Part shown: piece by piece, positions 55,702 to 64,000 of the stretch
How positions within the stretch are numbered: position 1 is the first letter of the stretch
How the letters are laid out: every line of letters begins with the position of its first letter
Assembly: GCA_023382975.1 (NCBI GenBank)
Contig: JAHDXO010000017.1
Location: forward strand, 108,853 to 172,852
Reading direction: 5' to 3'
Origin: Pirellulaceae bacterium
Lineage (GTDB): Bacteria > Planctomycetota > Planctomycetia > Pirellulales > Pirellulaceae
Length of the DNA stretch: 64,000 bases
The notes under the pieces: generated by a model
Told to the model about the DNA's origin: nothing
The model's input: only the letters and a program-made list of their open reading frames with translations
The model's database searches: none
Program-made: the position numbers and the translations under genes

Positions 55702-57009
55702 TCAACGAGGTCGCTCGGGTGGTTGCTCGGTCGGCTCGATTTCTCCGCGCAACAGGCGCCCGCCTTGGCCGGTCAGCCAGAGATAGTGGTCGCTGGGCAA
55801 GCCCTCGTAGGTTAGAAACGGACTTGCTCCGACAGGCGGCGAGTTGGTGCATTTGAAGATGGCCGTGCCCTCGTCCATCTCGTCGAACATAGCCTGGTAG
55901 ATCATCGTCGCCCCGGCTTGCTTGGCGTGGACGTACTGGGACCACAGGAACTGGCCTTTCTGCCGCGGGATCTGGTCCAGCGGAGCATCGGATTGCAGGT
56001 TGTGCCAACTGAATCCCGGAAAGACGACCGGCAGATAGAGCATCTTGTTGCGCTCGCACCATTGGATGTCCGCTTTCCAGACCAGGTCGGCGTGGCGAGC
56101 AACGGACCGCGGCGAATTGTAGCGGCCCACGGTCCACGGGCTGACGATATCGGCTTGCAGGATGACGTCATGCAGCCGAGGGTCGGCAACGGCGTCGCGG
56201 TCCAGTGTTCGCCACCCGGTGGGAACGCCCAGCATCACCGTGCAGCCGCCGTAGCGGGCATCGTCCTTGAGGAACCGGATCAGCCGTTCGCATTCGTCCA
56301 GCGTGTACCGGCGACCGTCGTTGAAGCCGATGCCCCAGACCGCGACCACCGGTTTGCCGCCCTCGTGCAAGTAGGCGTCGTCCCGGCCCACCTGCATGCC
56401 GTCCACGAGTGACTTCCAGTCGTTCATGACGTGCTCGATCTGGCCTGCTTGCAGCCCCGACAGATCATACATCACCGCGTACGCTCGACCGGCCAGATTC
56501 GCTCCTTCACGGCAGTGCATCAGCACGGTGTTGCAGTGATTCAGATTCAGCGGGTGCCGCGTTTCGACCGCGAACCGCTGGATGAACGCGCCGTCGATTC
56601 CGTATTCCTGCATCCAACGGAAGTGACGCAGCACCGTCTTGCGATGGTGCGAACTGAACACGTGGGCCACCGAGCCGTCGGCGTGCCGGAACGACGTGGC
56701 GAATCGTTCGTCGTCGTCCAATTCGCTGACGTCGGGCCACAGGTCGATCGAACACGCACCGGGCTCGAACCGCCCGCGGTGACTGTAGTGCGTCCAACCT
56801 CGCTGGGAACCATCGCCAGGCGCTGTGAACCAGCCCTGGTATCCGCACATCACCTTGCCCTTCATCGTGCTTGTATCGACACCCGCAACGGACTGGCCCG
56901 CGTACGGCCGCAACCGCGCCACTACCTCGTCGCGAGTGGGAGTTTGACCGAACAGCACCGCAGCGAAGCCGAGCAGCGGCAGACAGAGCAGCAAATTGCG
57001 GCAGTTCAT
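55702..57009 (-). CDS. Secreted GH99/GH71-like glycoside hydrolase family protein
   Basis: A 435-residue exported protein of a group often annotated as glycoside hydrolase 71/99-like or xylosidase/arabinosidase. Recognisable segments are KGKVMCGYQGWFTAPGDG, GWTHYSHRGRF, MQEYGIDGAFIQRF, KPVVAVWGIGFNDG, ADIVSPWTVGRY and YLPVVFPGFSWHNL. The putative catalytic acids cannot be fixed by eye. The start at 57009 has GAAGGA nine bases upstream and opens with a signal peptide (LLLCLPLLGFAAVLFG); a longer frame exists. The restriction gene hsdR ends 71 bp upstream of this gene's start, on the same strand. Confidence 0.75.
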   Translation of the reverse strand: MNCRNLLLCLPLLGFAAVLFGQTPTRDEVVARLRPYAGQSVAGVDTSTMKGKVMCGYQGWFTAPGDGSQRGWTHYSHRGRFEPGACSIDLWPDVSELDDDERFATSFRHADGSVAHVFSSHHRKTVLRHFRWMQEYGIDGAFIQRFAVETRHPLNLNHCNTVLMHCREGANLAGRAYAVMYDLSGLQAGQIEHVMNDWKSLVDGMQVGRDDAYLHEGGKPVVAVWGIGFNDGRRYTLDECERLIRFLKDDARYGGCTVMLGVPTGWRTLDRDAVADPRLHDVILQADIVSPWTVGRYNSPRSVARHADLVWKADIQWCERNKMLYLPVVFPGFSWHNLQSDAPLDQIPRQKGQFLWSQYVHAKQAGATMIYQAMFDEMDEGTAIFKCTNSPPVGASPFLTYEGLPSDHYLWLTGQGGRLLRGEIEPTEQPPERPR

Positions 57010-57079
57010 GTTGTTGCGTCCTTCGGGAGAGCCAAGGGGAAATTCAGAAATGCGACCGTACAGCGTGCGAAACACAGGG

Positions 57080-60000
57080 CTAAAGGTTAGCATGGTCCGG
57101 CGTGCTGGGCGATGGCCGCTGATCATCGGCACGGTCGTCGTAGGTCAGTTCGAAGATCGTATCCGTCAGCCAGTGGCGGAAGGATTCGTTGTCCTGGAAC
57201 TGCTTGAACAGCACGGCGTCGTCCGCGAAGAGCGCGGTAATCACCCGCTTCAGCGCCTTGTCGTGCTCGATGCGAGCGTTCTGCCGGTCGGAGTTTTTCT
57301 TGGCGTTCTGGTACGCCTGGTCGGCGGAGACTCTCTTGGGGATCTCGTCGGTGATGCGATCTTCCATGCGTTTGGCATCGGCGAACAGCCCGCCGAACTG
57401 GTCGTTGAACGCCTTGAGGATGTTGGACAACCGATCCAACTCAGGTTCACCTTTCCGCCCGCCGCCCGAGGTCGGTACGGGCTCGATCTCCGCGTCCGCA
57501 TCGGGCAACGCGATCGCCATCGTGGCCTTCTTTTCGGCCCGGTAGCTGTCCATGTCGATGGCTTCCAGGATGCCCTTGGCCAAGTCTTCCTCGACCGGTG
57601 CGGGCAGCTTCGGGATGAGAAAATTCAGGAAGATCGAGAGCTTCTCCCAATCCTGCACGCCGTACGGCAGGATCGTGGCCAGGAAGTCGTAAGTGCGGGC
57701 AAACGCCTTGGCTTTGCCTTTGAAATCCACCTGCTGGTCTTCGTCCAGGTCGTTGACATAGACCGCCACGCAGGCGTCGAGGATCGGGTCCAGTCGGTCG
57801 CGGTCGGCGCCGCCCAAGTACAACTCGACCAGCGAATCGATCTGCTCGGGCGAGTACACTTGATACCGGTCCATCTCCGCCTTCAGCGTGTGCAGCTTGT
57901 TCGGGTCCGTCTCCTTGCTCAGGATCGTGGTGCGGTAGTAGTCGGCGAACGCCCGTTCGATGGTCTCCGTGTCGTTCTGGAAATCGAGCACGAAGACGTC
58001 GTGCTTCTTCGGATGCGCACGGTTCAGGCGGGACAGCGTCTGCACGGCTTTGATGCCGGACAGCATCTTGTCCACATACATCGTGTGCAGCAGCGGTTCG
58101 TCGTAGCCGGTCTGGAACTTGTCGGCGCAGATCAGAAAGCGATACGGGTCTTGCTGGATCTTGTCCGCGATATCGTTGCTGGGGAAGCCGTTCAGCTTGG
58201 CCTCGCTGACCTTCTGCCCCTCGTATACGGGCTCGCCGGAGAACGCGACGATGGCCTGGTAGGGGCTCTTGATCTCGGTCAGGTAGTCGCGGAAGGCGAA
58301 GAAATACTGAATCGCTCGCTGGATGCTGCCGGTCACGACCATGGCCCGCGCCTGGCCGCCGATCTTGTTCTGGCCGATCACCTGTTCCAGGAAGTGGTCC
58401 ACCATGATCTCGGCCTTGTCGCGGATGGCCTTGCTGTGGCTTTCCACGTAGCGGCGCAGTTTCTTGCGGGCCTTCTTGACGTCGAACTCCGGGTCGCCCT
58501 CGATCGTCTTGGCCAGCCGGTAGTAGCTGGCCACGGGCGTGTAGTGCTTGAGCACGTCCAGGATGAAACCTTCCTGAATCGCCTGCTTCATCGTGTAGCC
58601 GTGGAACGGGCGATGCTTCACCTCGTCCCCGACTTGGTACGGGATGCCGAAGATCTCCAGCGTCTTGTTCTTCGGCGTGGCGGTGAACGCGAAGTAGCTG
58701 GCGTTGGTCAGCAGCTTGCGGGACTCGATGATGCGGTTGATCTTGTCCTCGGTCGTTTCGTCCTCCTGCTCCGCACCGCTTTCCGACAGCGCCATGCTCA
58801 TCGCGGCGGCCGTGCGCCCGCCTTGGCTCGAATGCGCTTCGTCGATGATGATGGCGAACTTGCCGCCCCGATGCTCGCCGCCGATGCGATCAAGGACGAA
58901 GGGGAACGTCTGCACCGTGGAGATGATGATCTTCTTGCCGTCCTTCAGGAACTTGGACAGTTGCTCCGTCTTGGAGCTGCCCGCGCCCTCCCGGACCGCG
59001 CCGATGATGCTGCTGACCTGGGCGAATCCCTTGATCGTCTCGCGGATCTGCCGGTCCAGCAGTCGGCGGTCGGTGACGACAATGATCGAGTCGAACACGT
59101 CGGCGCCGTCTTTCCGCAGGCCGATCAATTGGTGCGCCAACCAAGCGATGGAATTCGACTTGCCGCTGCCGGCCGAGTGCTGGATCAGATATCGCTGCCC
59201 AGCGCCCTGCGCGGCCACGTCCGCCAGCAGCCGCCGCACCACGTCCAGTTGATGGTAGCGGGGGAAGATCTGCACCCGCTTCTTCTTGCGGGTCTTCGGG
59301 TTCTCTTCCTCGACGATCTGGGCGTAGTTCTCCAGGATTTCCGTCAGCCGCTCGGGCGCCAGGATGTGTTTCCACAGGTAGTCAGTCTTGATGCCGTCCG
59401 GGTTCGGCGGATTGCCCGCCCCGTCGTTCCAGCCCTGGTTGAACGGCAGGAACCACGAGTCCTTGGCCATGCCTTTGGCGCCCTTCAGGGCCGTACACAT
59501 CGCCACCTCGTGGTCGTCCACCGCGAAGTGGACCACGCAGCGGCCGAACTGGAACAGCGCCTCTTGCGGATCGCGGTCGCGTTTGTATTGCTCGACGGCG
59601 TCTTCGACCGTCTGCTTGGTCAGGCTGTTCTTCAGTTCGAACGTGGCGATCGGCAGCCCGTTGACGAAGACGCACAGGTCCAGCGCCCGCTTCGTCTCTT
59701 CGCGGCTGTAGCGCAATTGCCGCGTGATGCTGAACCGGTTCGCCCGATGGCGCGCCACCGCCTTGGCGTTTTCCGGCGAGGGCGTACCGTAGAACAGGTC
59801 GAAGCTGAGCGCCCCGTACTTGATCCCGTGCCGCAGCACGTCGATCACCCCGCGCCGCGCGATTTCGCCTTGCAGCCGCGCCAGGAACTTCCGCCGCGCC
59901 ATGCTCTGCTTGTTCTTGTAGTCGACAACGCCCAGCTTCTGGTATTCGTCCGGCTGCGTGGCGAACAGGAAGGCGAACAGTTGAGCCACATCCACCGCAT

Positions 60001-60166
60001 ACTCGCGGTCGTAGCAGTCCGGATGCCCCGCGTACCAGCCGCTGCCGCGGAAGTCCAGTGCCGCCTCGGCCACGGTCTCGACCGGACCCGGAAACAGCCC
60101 ATCCACCCCCGTCATGTGCCGCATGATCAGGCTTTCGAGCCCTTTTTCGCTGGTGTCGGTCGGCAT
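57080..60166 (-). CDS. hsdR: Type I restriction enzyme, R (motor/nuclease) subunit
   Basis: A 1028-residue HsdR protein that translocates and cleaves DNA. The nuclease domain at the N-terminus shows GLPIATFELKN (the D-E-K type core) near 175. The SF2 motor has Walker A QHSAGSGKSN near 332, Walker B IIDEAHSSQGG near 442 and motif III FAFTATPKNKT. Lobe 2 contains GYDEPLLHTMYVDKML and LSRLNRAHP. The C-terminus is helical and basic, as expected for the contact with the methyltransferase. AAGGAAG lies ten bases before the ATG, inside the end of the DUF4276 gene, so the two are transcribed together. The start is 4 bp from the DUF4276 stop. Confidence 0.95.
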   Translation of the reverse strand: MPTDTSEKGLESLIMRHMTGVDGLFPGPVETVAEAALDFRGSGWYAGHPDCYDREYAVDVAQLFAFLFATQPDEYQKLGVVDYKNKQSMARRKFLARLQGEIARRGVIDVLRHGIKYGALSFDLFYGTPSPENAKAVARHRANRFSITRQLRYSREETKRALDLCVFVNGLPIATFELKNSLTKQTVEDAVEQYKRDRDPQEALFQFGRCVVHFAVDDHEVAMCTALKGAKGMAKDSWFLPFNQGWNDGAGNPPNPDGIKTDYLWKHILAPERLTEILENYAQIVEEENPKTRKKKRVQIFPRYHQLDVVRRLLADVAAQGAGQRYLIQHSAGSGKSNSIAWLAHQLIGLRKDGADVFDSIIVVTDRRLLDRQIRETIKGFAQVSSIIGAVREGAGSSKTEQLSKFLKDGKKIIISTVQTFPFVLDRIGGEHRGGKFAIIIDEAHSSQGGRTAAAMSMALSESGAEQEDETTEDKINRIIESRKLLTNASYFAFTATPKNKTLEIFGIPYQVGDEVKHRPFHGYTMKQAIQEGFILDVLKHYTPVASYYRLAKTIEGDPEFDVKKARKKLRRYVESHSKAIRDKAEIMVDHFLEQVIGQNKIGGQARAMVVTGSIQRAIQYFFAFRDYLTEIKSPYQAIVAFSGEPVYEGQKVSEAKLNGFPSNDIADKIQQDPYRFLICADKFQTGYDEPLLHTMYVDKMLSGIKAVQTLSRLNRAHPKKHDVFVLDFQNDTETIERAFADYYRTTILSKETDPNKLHTLKAEMDRYQVYSPEQIDSLVELYLGGADRDRLDPILDACVAVYVNDLDEDQQVDFKGKAKAFARTYDFLATILPYGVQDWEKLSIFLNFLIPKLPAPVEEDLAKGILEAIDMDSYRAEKKATMAIALPDADAEIEPVPTSGGGRKGEPELDRLSNILKAFNDQFGGLFADAKRMEDRITDEIPKRVSADQAYQNAKKNSDRQNARIEHDKALKRVITALFADDAVLFKQFQDNESFRHWLTDTIFELTYDDRADDQRPSPSTPDHANL

Positions 60167-60169
60167 GTT

Positions 60170-60781
60170 TCAGAGCTTCCTTTTTAGAATACGGACCACA
60201 CGGCCGAAGCTCGGAAGGTGCTGCATCAGGACGGTCGGGTCAAGCTTCTCGAGGATCTCGAAGGAGCGTTTACCTTTGGCGTATGCGTTCTGGCAGTCTT
60301 TGGTGGCACGTTCGAGCCGGTCCTGCACATCATGTCGCTCCCTTGCTTCGAGGCCGTTTGGGTGCGGCAGCGGATTTTCGTTCAGCCTTTGTTGGTAGTG
60401 GGCTCGCAAGGCGGCGCGATCCGCGACGATCCATGTTTCCATACAAGTCGTCATGAACAGCACCTGATCGTCCGCGGCGCCGTCGGGCTTCTTCCATGCT
60501 GCTACCGTCGTCACTTCAGCCAGATGTTTCCAGGCCTTCTCGATGTCGGCCATCGGTTCCTCGCTGTCGATCCACATGGCCACGTATCCGGCGTTTCCCT
60601 GATGCGCCCTGCAGAAGTCTTCATACACCGCGTTCCGCCCGCCGCACGCCTTCAGGCGAGGCATTCTGCCCTTGAACCCCATCCGGTCCAGCAGTCGGTG
60701 GAATGCCTGTTGGCAACGGATGGTCAAGTTCTTGGAGTGCGGCCCGCTGGCGCCGCCCTCGATGTAAATGTAAGCGTTCAC
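60170..60781 (-). CDS. DUF4276-family (TOPRIM-like) protein of the AAA/DUF4276 pair
   Basis: A 203-residue protein matching DUF4276. Visible segments are the acidic start YIYIEGGASG, KACGGRNAVYEDFC, YVAMWIDSEEPM and QVLFMTTCMETWIVADR, and the C-terminus is a Lys/Arg-rich FGRVVRILKRKL. The conserved Glu in the first strand and the DSE acidic triplet suggest a metal-dependent TOPRIM-type nuclease; I recall this from related small partners of AAA proteins and it needs confirmation. The start is GTG (60781), overlapping the stop of the AAA gene in GTGA, with GGAGGG upstream. hsdR follows immediately. This coupling ties its dose to the ATPase. Confidence 0.78.
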   Translation of the reverse strand: MNAYIYIEGGASGPHSKNLTIRCQQAFHRLLDRMGFKGRMPRLKACGGRNAVYEDFCRAHQGNAGYVAMWIDSEEPMADIEKAWKHLAEVTTVAAWKKPDGAADDQVLFMTTCMETWIVADRAALRAHYQQRLNENPLPHPNGLEARERHDVQDRLERATKDCQNAYAKGKRSFEILEKLDPTVLMQHLPSFGRVVRILKRKL

Positions 60782-61968
60782 CAGCGTTTCCCTCCCAATT
60801 GACCGTCGATCCACAATTGACCGAGGCGATACTTCTCCAGCCAGACTGCCAGTTCCGCGGGCGACAGGCGGTTCAGCTCCGTCTTGCCTTCGTGCTTCTC
60901 GCACACGACCACGGCATCCGGGCAATCCGACATCGCATCCACCAGGATGTCCGAGTGCGTCGTGACGATGATCTGTGTTTGCTCCGAGGCAGCTTTCAGC
61001 AGATCCGCCACCTTGGGCAGGATGTCGGGATGCAGGCCCAGTTCCGGCTCCTCGATGCAGATCAACGGCGGCGGCTCCGGGTCGCAGAGGATTGCCAGCA
61101 GACAGAGATAGCGCAGGGTGCCATCGGAAAGACGGGTGGCCGGGATGACGAAATCTCCCTCCGTGAAGAACACTTGTACTGTCCCGCCCTCGATGAAGAC
61201 GTCAAAGTCATTGATCCCATCGTACAGATCTCGGAGTCCGGCGAGGACGGCCTTCTTGGCGACGGGGAAGCGAGTCTTCAACCGGTTCAAGAACAGGCCA
61301 AGATTGGAGAAATCCTCCGCCAACGTGTCGTTTCGATGGTCGGCTTTCTGCGGCTCACGAAACACCGCACTCTGCCCGAACGTCCATTCGCGGTAGATGC
61401 GAATCTGCTCGTAGTTTTGGGCCAGCCAAGACAGTTCCGGATAGGTTTCGGGATCGCGCCGCTGGGCGAGGATCGAGCGGTCGGCTTCGATGGTGTCTCG
61501 GGCCAGACTTCGCTTGCCTCCGACTTTCGTATTTACCGCCGGGTGCCCGTCTTGATAGCGATAGTAGAACAGAACGTCTGACTCCGACGTGTAACGAGGC
61601 TCGGTTTCTTCCACCCGTTCGTCATCCAGCGAAAACGCCTGCGCCACCGCACGGAACGAGATCGCATGACGCAGCGGCTTCTGACCGTCGGGGTAGTTCA
61701 CAACCCAATCCACCGAGGCCGGTTGGTTTGCACCGCCTTTCCAAATCCATTCCGCCACGCCGCCGCCCTTTCGCGTCACGTCTCGAAAGTCCTTGGGCGC
61801 AGACCGCATCAGGCTGATGGCTTCGATCAGGTTTGATTTGCCGCTGCCGTTGGGGCCGATCAACACGTTCAAGGGCTGGAGTTCGATGCCCGGATTGTCA
61901 GGGCCGAAGGACAGGAAGTTCTTCGGCGCAATGTGGCGGATCAAGCTGGAAGTGGAAGCGTCAGGCAT
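60778..61968 (-). CDS. AAA-family ATPase (RloA/AAA15-like, RecF-type)
   Basis: A 396-residue ABC/SMC-type ATPase of the RecF-like defence group. Walker A is GPNGSGKSN (38-46). The signature RLSDGTLRYL appears before Walker B ICIEEPELGLHPD, and the H-loop is in IIVTTHSDIL. The ATPase lobes are split by a helical insertion, with no long coiled coil. No TOPRIM domain is fused; the partner gene downstream could supply it. In Campylobacter hsd loci rloA/rloB occupy a comparable position. The start (61968) overlaps the hsdS stop by eight bases (ATGCCTGA) and has GGAG eight bases upstream. The C-terminal tail ends where the GTG of the DUF4276 gene begins. Confidence 0.87.
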   Translation of the reverse strand: MPDASTSSLIRHIAPKNFLSFGPDNPGIELQPLNVLIGPNGSGKSNLIEAISLMRSAPKDFRDVTRKGGGVAEWIWKGGANQPASVDWVVNYPDGQKPLRHAISFRAVAQAFSLDDERVEETEPRYTSESDVLFYYRYQDGHPAVNTKVGGKRSLARDTIEADRSILAQRRDPETYPELSWLAQNYEQIRIYREWTFGQSAVFREPQKADHRNDTLAEDFSNLGLFLNRLKTRFPVAKKAVLAGLRDLYDGINDFDVFIEGGTVQVFFTEGDFVIPATRLSDGTLRYLCLLAILCDPEPPPLICIEEPELGLHPDILPKVADLLKAASEQTQIIVTTHSDILVDAMSDCPDAVVVCEKHEGKTELNRLSPAELAVWLEKYRLGQLWIDGQLGGKRW

Positions 61969-63388
61969 GATTCGAGACTCCTTGCTCGTCAGTATCATCC
62001 AAGAGATCAAGATCGTCGAGGCCATCGGTCTCCAACGGCAGGGCCGTCTCAGGAGTATCCGGCAACTTGGCCGCCGCCTCCCGCACGTCCAGCTTGCCCG
62101 TCACAACGTCCGCAGTCAGGCGCGTGCGGTATTCCTGCACCAGAGCGATTTCCCGCTCGGTGCGGGTGATGGTTTCGTCGAAGTGTCCAAGCACGCGGTC
62201 GAGGTGAGCAATCACGTTGTCCTGGTAGACTAGCGGCGGCACTGCAATGAACACAGATTTCACGTCACCGAGGCCAAGCCCTTGCTTCGTTCCGCCGTAC
62301 TCGCTCGTCTTGAACTGAATTCGGCCGGCCTCGGAGCGGAGCGCGTAGGCAAGAAAACGCGGCTTGACCATTCTCACCCTCGGACGTAATAGAGCAACGT
62401 GCTGGTTGACAAAGGCCGGCAAGGCCAGATCCTGGTCAACATGCACTGTATTCCCGGTTAGTGCACCGGTGACACAAACGAGGACATCGTCGCGCCGAAC
62501 CTGTGTTCGCTCTCCTTCCGAGCCTGAAGGGGGGCGGACGTGCTGGATGTAGGCGAAGTTCAGACCCATAGAACGTCCCAAGTTGCCGCTCTGGATGAAG
62601 ATGTAGCCGTCATCACTGTAGAAGCGAGCCCAACCGCGGGAGCCGGAGGTGACAAACGAAACCAGTCGTCGGACCTGCAATGCCTCCCAATGCTCCGGGA
62701 TGTCGCCGAGCCAGGGGATGCCGGAGGGCTTGACCGGAACGTCGGGGTTCAGGCCGCGGGTGACGGCTTGGTGGATAATGACCTGTTTCTGCTCGTTCAG
62801 CAGCCCAATCAGCTTCCGCTTCGCGCGGATGAACCCGTCGATCTTCCGGTTCGCATGGTCCAAAAACCGCACGATGGCCGCTTGTTCGTCGGGGGGAGGG
62901 AGCGAAATGGCAATCGCACCGAGCCTGTCGGAGTAAAGCCGATTGAAGCCAGAGCCAATTCCCTTGGATTCCAGAGCAAACTGGGAAACAAGGTCTGGGG
63001 CCTTGATTCGTGCCAGCAGGAGGTCGACAAGATCTTGACCGATTATTTGAAAGACCGCGTAATCGGGGCTGACCAAACCAGCGATTGGGCCTGCACCGAA
63101 CATCCCGCTCCAGGCTTGCATCCGGTTCATCACAATTTCACCCGGATTGTACAGTTTGTAACCCACGAGCGTGCGCGCACCGTGAACCTTGTCTGTCATC
63201 TCACTTCGTGCGACGAGTCCACGATTCCGTGTCAGGGAAAGCAAGGTTCCCGATCCATCACTCGAACGCGCGTCCTTTTCTTTAAGCACCGTCTTTATTC
63301 GGCGAATACGCCAATGGGCAGGGACCGTCCCGAGCCACGGCAGTCCCGACTCCTTGTAATCCGGATACGGCTTGAGCCCTTCGATCAT
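61961..63388 (-). CDS. hsdS: Type I restriction enzyme, S (DNA specificity) subunit
   Basis: A 475-residue specificity subunit with two target-recognition domains, each opening with the same type of segment (YKESGLPWLGTVPAHW at about 10 and SGIPWLGDIPEHW at about 230). Each is followed by the conserved helical spacer (PPPDEQAAIVRFLDHANRKI and YQDNVIAHLDRVLGHF). Together they define a split recognition sequence. The N-terminal MIEGLKPYPDYK start has AAAGGTG upstream. The expected methyltransferase gene hsdM is not between hsdS and hsdR; it should lie to the right of the window, or elsewhere. The C-terminus overlaps the AAA gene start. Confidence 0.92.
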   Translation of the reverse strand: MIEGLKPYPDYKESGLPWLGTVPAHWRIRRIKTVLKEKDARSSDGSGTLLSLTRNRGLVARSEMTDKVHGARTLVGYKLYNPGEIVMNRMQAWSGMFGAGPIAGLVSPDYAVFQIIGQDLVDLLLARIKAPDLVSQFALESKGIGSGFNRLYSDRLGAIAISLPPPDEQAAIVRFLDHANRKIDGFIRAKRKLIGLLNEQKQVIIHQAVTRGLNPDVPVKPSGIPWLGDIPEHWEALQVRRLVSFVTSGSRGWARFYSDDGYIFIQSGNLGRSMGLNFAYIQHVRPPSGSEGERTQVRRDDVLVCVTGALTGNTVHVDQDLALPAFVNQHVALLRPRVRMVKPRFLAYALRSEAGRIQFKTSEYGGTKQGLGLGDVKSVFIAVPPLVYQDNVIAHLDRVLGHFDETITRTEREIALVQEYRTRLTADVVTGKLDVREAAAKLPDTPETALPLETDGLDDLDLLDDTDEQGVSNHA

Positions 63389-63486
63389 GGCCGGCACCTT
63401 TCCGCGTCTCCGCGACGCATTTCCACACCATCCCGCGGCACGTGCATCGTCATCCACGCATCCTCCGCCCCGAAGGGGCACCGACA

Positions 63487-64000
63487 AACCAGCCCAGGGC
63501 AAAGCGCCGCGGCGACAGCCGCAGAGCGCCGCCCTGGGTACGGTATCGATTTCGCGCCGTCAGCCCTGTAAGGGCGACACAAATCAATTCGTCCCATCGT
63601 CATCGCATGTCCTCCGCGACACCACCATGTTTCGCCCTTTCAGGGCTGCCGTTCGTGATGCATCCCCAACCCAGGGCGGCGCTGCGCTCTGCCCTGGGCT
63701 GATATGTGGCTGCCCCTTCGGGGCGAAATCCGCATGCCCGTCCGTCCGGCCTGAAAGGCCACAACAAACCAGCCCAGGGCAAAGCGCCGCGGCGATAGCC
63801 GCAGAGCGCCGCCCTGGGTACGGCGTCGATCTTGCGACGGAAGCCCTGCAAGGGCGAAACAAATCAATTCGTCCCATCGTCATCGTGCATTCCCCCGTGA
63901 CACCACCATGTTTCGCCCTTTCAGGGCTACCGCTCCTGATCCGTCCCCCAACCCAGGGCGGCGCTGCGCTCTGCCCTGGGCTGATATGTGGCTGCCCCTT
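63487..64000. repeat. Long palindromic direct repeat of about 280 bp, at least two units (second cut by window edge)
   Basis: One unit runs from 63487 to 63766, and the next begins at 63767 and reaches the window end. Each unit holds two inverted copies of a hairpin ending CCCAGGGC...GCCCTGGG (63494-63539 and 63671-63699) and two GCCCT-n-AGGGC stems (63564-63576 and 63635-63647). No protein-coding frame is convincing; the frames here are translated repeat. It lies upstream of hsdS and separates it from whatever is to the right. It is not a CRISPR array: units are far too long and contain internal inverted copies. Confidence 0.75.

Noticed and set aside
63487..64000. CRISPR array at the right end
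   Set aside because: Unit length near 280 bp, internal inverted copies and no short spacers of even length rule it out.

Overview
The window looks like a chromosomal segment of a planctomycete, probably a Pirellulales-type lineage. This is inferred from gene content only. It is GC-rich and carries a bacterial topoisomerase VI B subunit, a subunit of the tetrahydromethanopterin-linked formyltransferase/hydrolase complex, a DUF116-polyprenyl synthase fusion, a membrane-anchored caspase-fold/VWA protein, a sulfatase, several secreted glycoside hydrolases, a Gfo/Idh/MocA oxidoreductase and many short palindromic intergenic repeats. No rRNA, tRNA or CRISPR array was recognised.

Layout. 1-9.3 kb is mostly housekeeping: the 3' end of top6B, a DUF900 lipoprotein hydrolase, a zinc-ribbon rhomboid protease, a CAP-domain protein, exonuclease III, an apgM-type phosphomutase next to a four-ACT aspartokinase (probably an aspartate-family amino acid unit), an HU protein and an ArsR-fold repressor. 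9.5-14.9 kb holds a SNF2/SWIM helicase with a small MITE-like element at its stop codon, then fhcC and mobA. 15.2-19.1 kb is a three-gene cassette: DUF116-polyprenyl synthase, chorismate-lyase-like protein and halogenase-like flavoprotein. It suggests a prenylated aromatic product. 19.2-29.1 kb holds a sugar epimerase, a ThuA protein, a two-domain M16 peptidase and a 1679-residue pseudo-caspase/VWA protein. 29.4-45.9 kb is rich in carbohydrate and secreted functions: an oxidoreductase, a FAD protein with a golvesin-like tail, GH106-like, agarase-like and GH5 enzymes, an alginate-export-type porin, a Uma2 protein, a sulfatase and a D-aminoacylase. 46.4-50.8 kb is a phosphorelay: an NtrC-type regulator, a membrane histidine kinase and a convergent REC-Hpt protein. 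51.4-57.0 kb holds small secreted proteins (PRC-barrel, metallopeptidase-like, PDZ with a His-rich tail), a methyltransferase and a GH99/71-like protein.

57.1-63.4 kb is the most interesting stretch. It is a type I restriction operon, read right to left as hsdS - AAA ATPase - DUF4276 protein - hsdR, with overlapping or touching reading frames. The ATPase/DUF4276 pair sits between the restriction subunits, much like the rlo genes in Campylobacter hsd loci. It could be an extra defence module controlled with, or guarding, the restriction system. hsdM is not in the window. Upstream of hsdS there are about 600 bp of long palindromic repeats running off the right edge.
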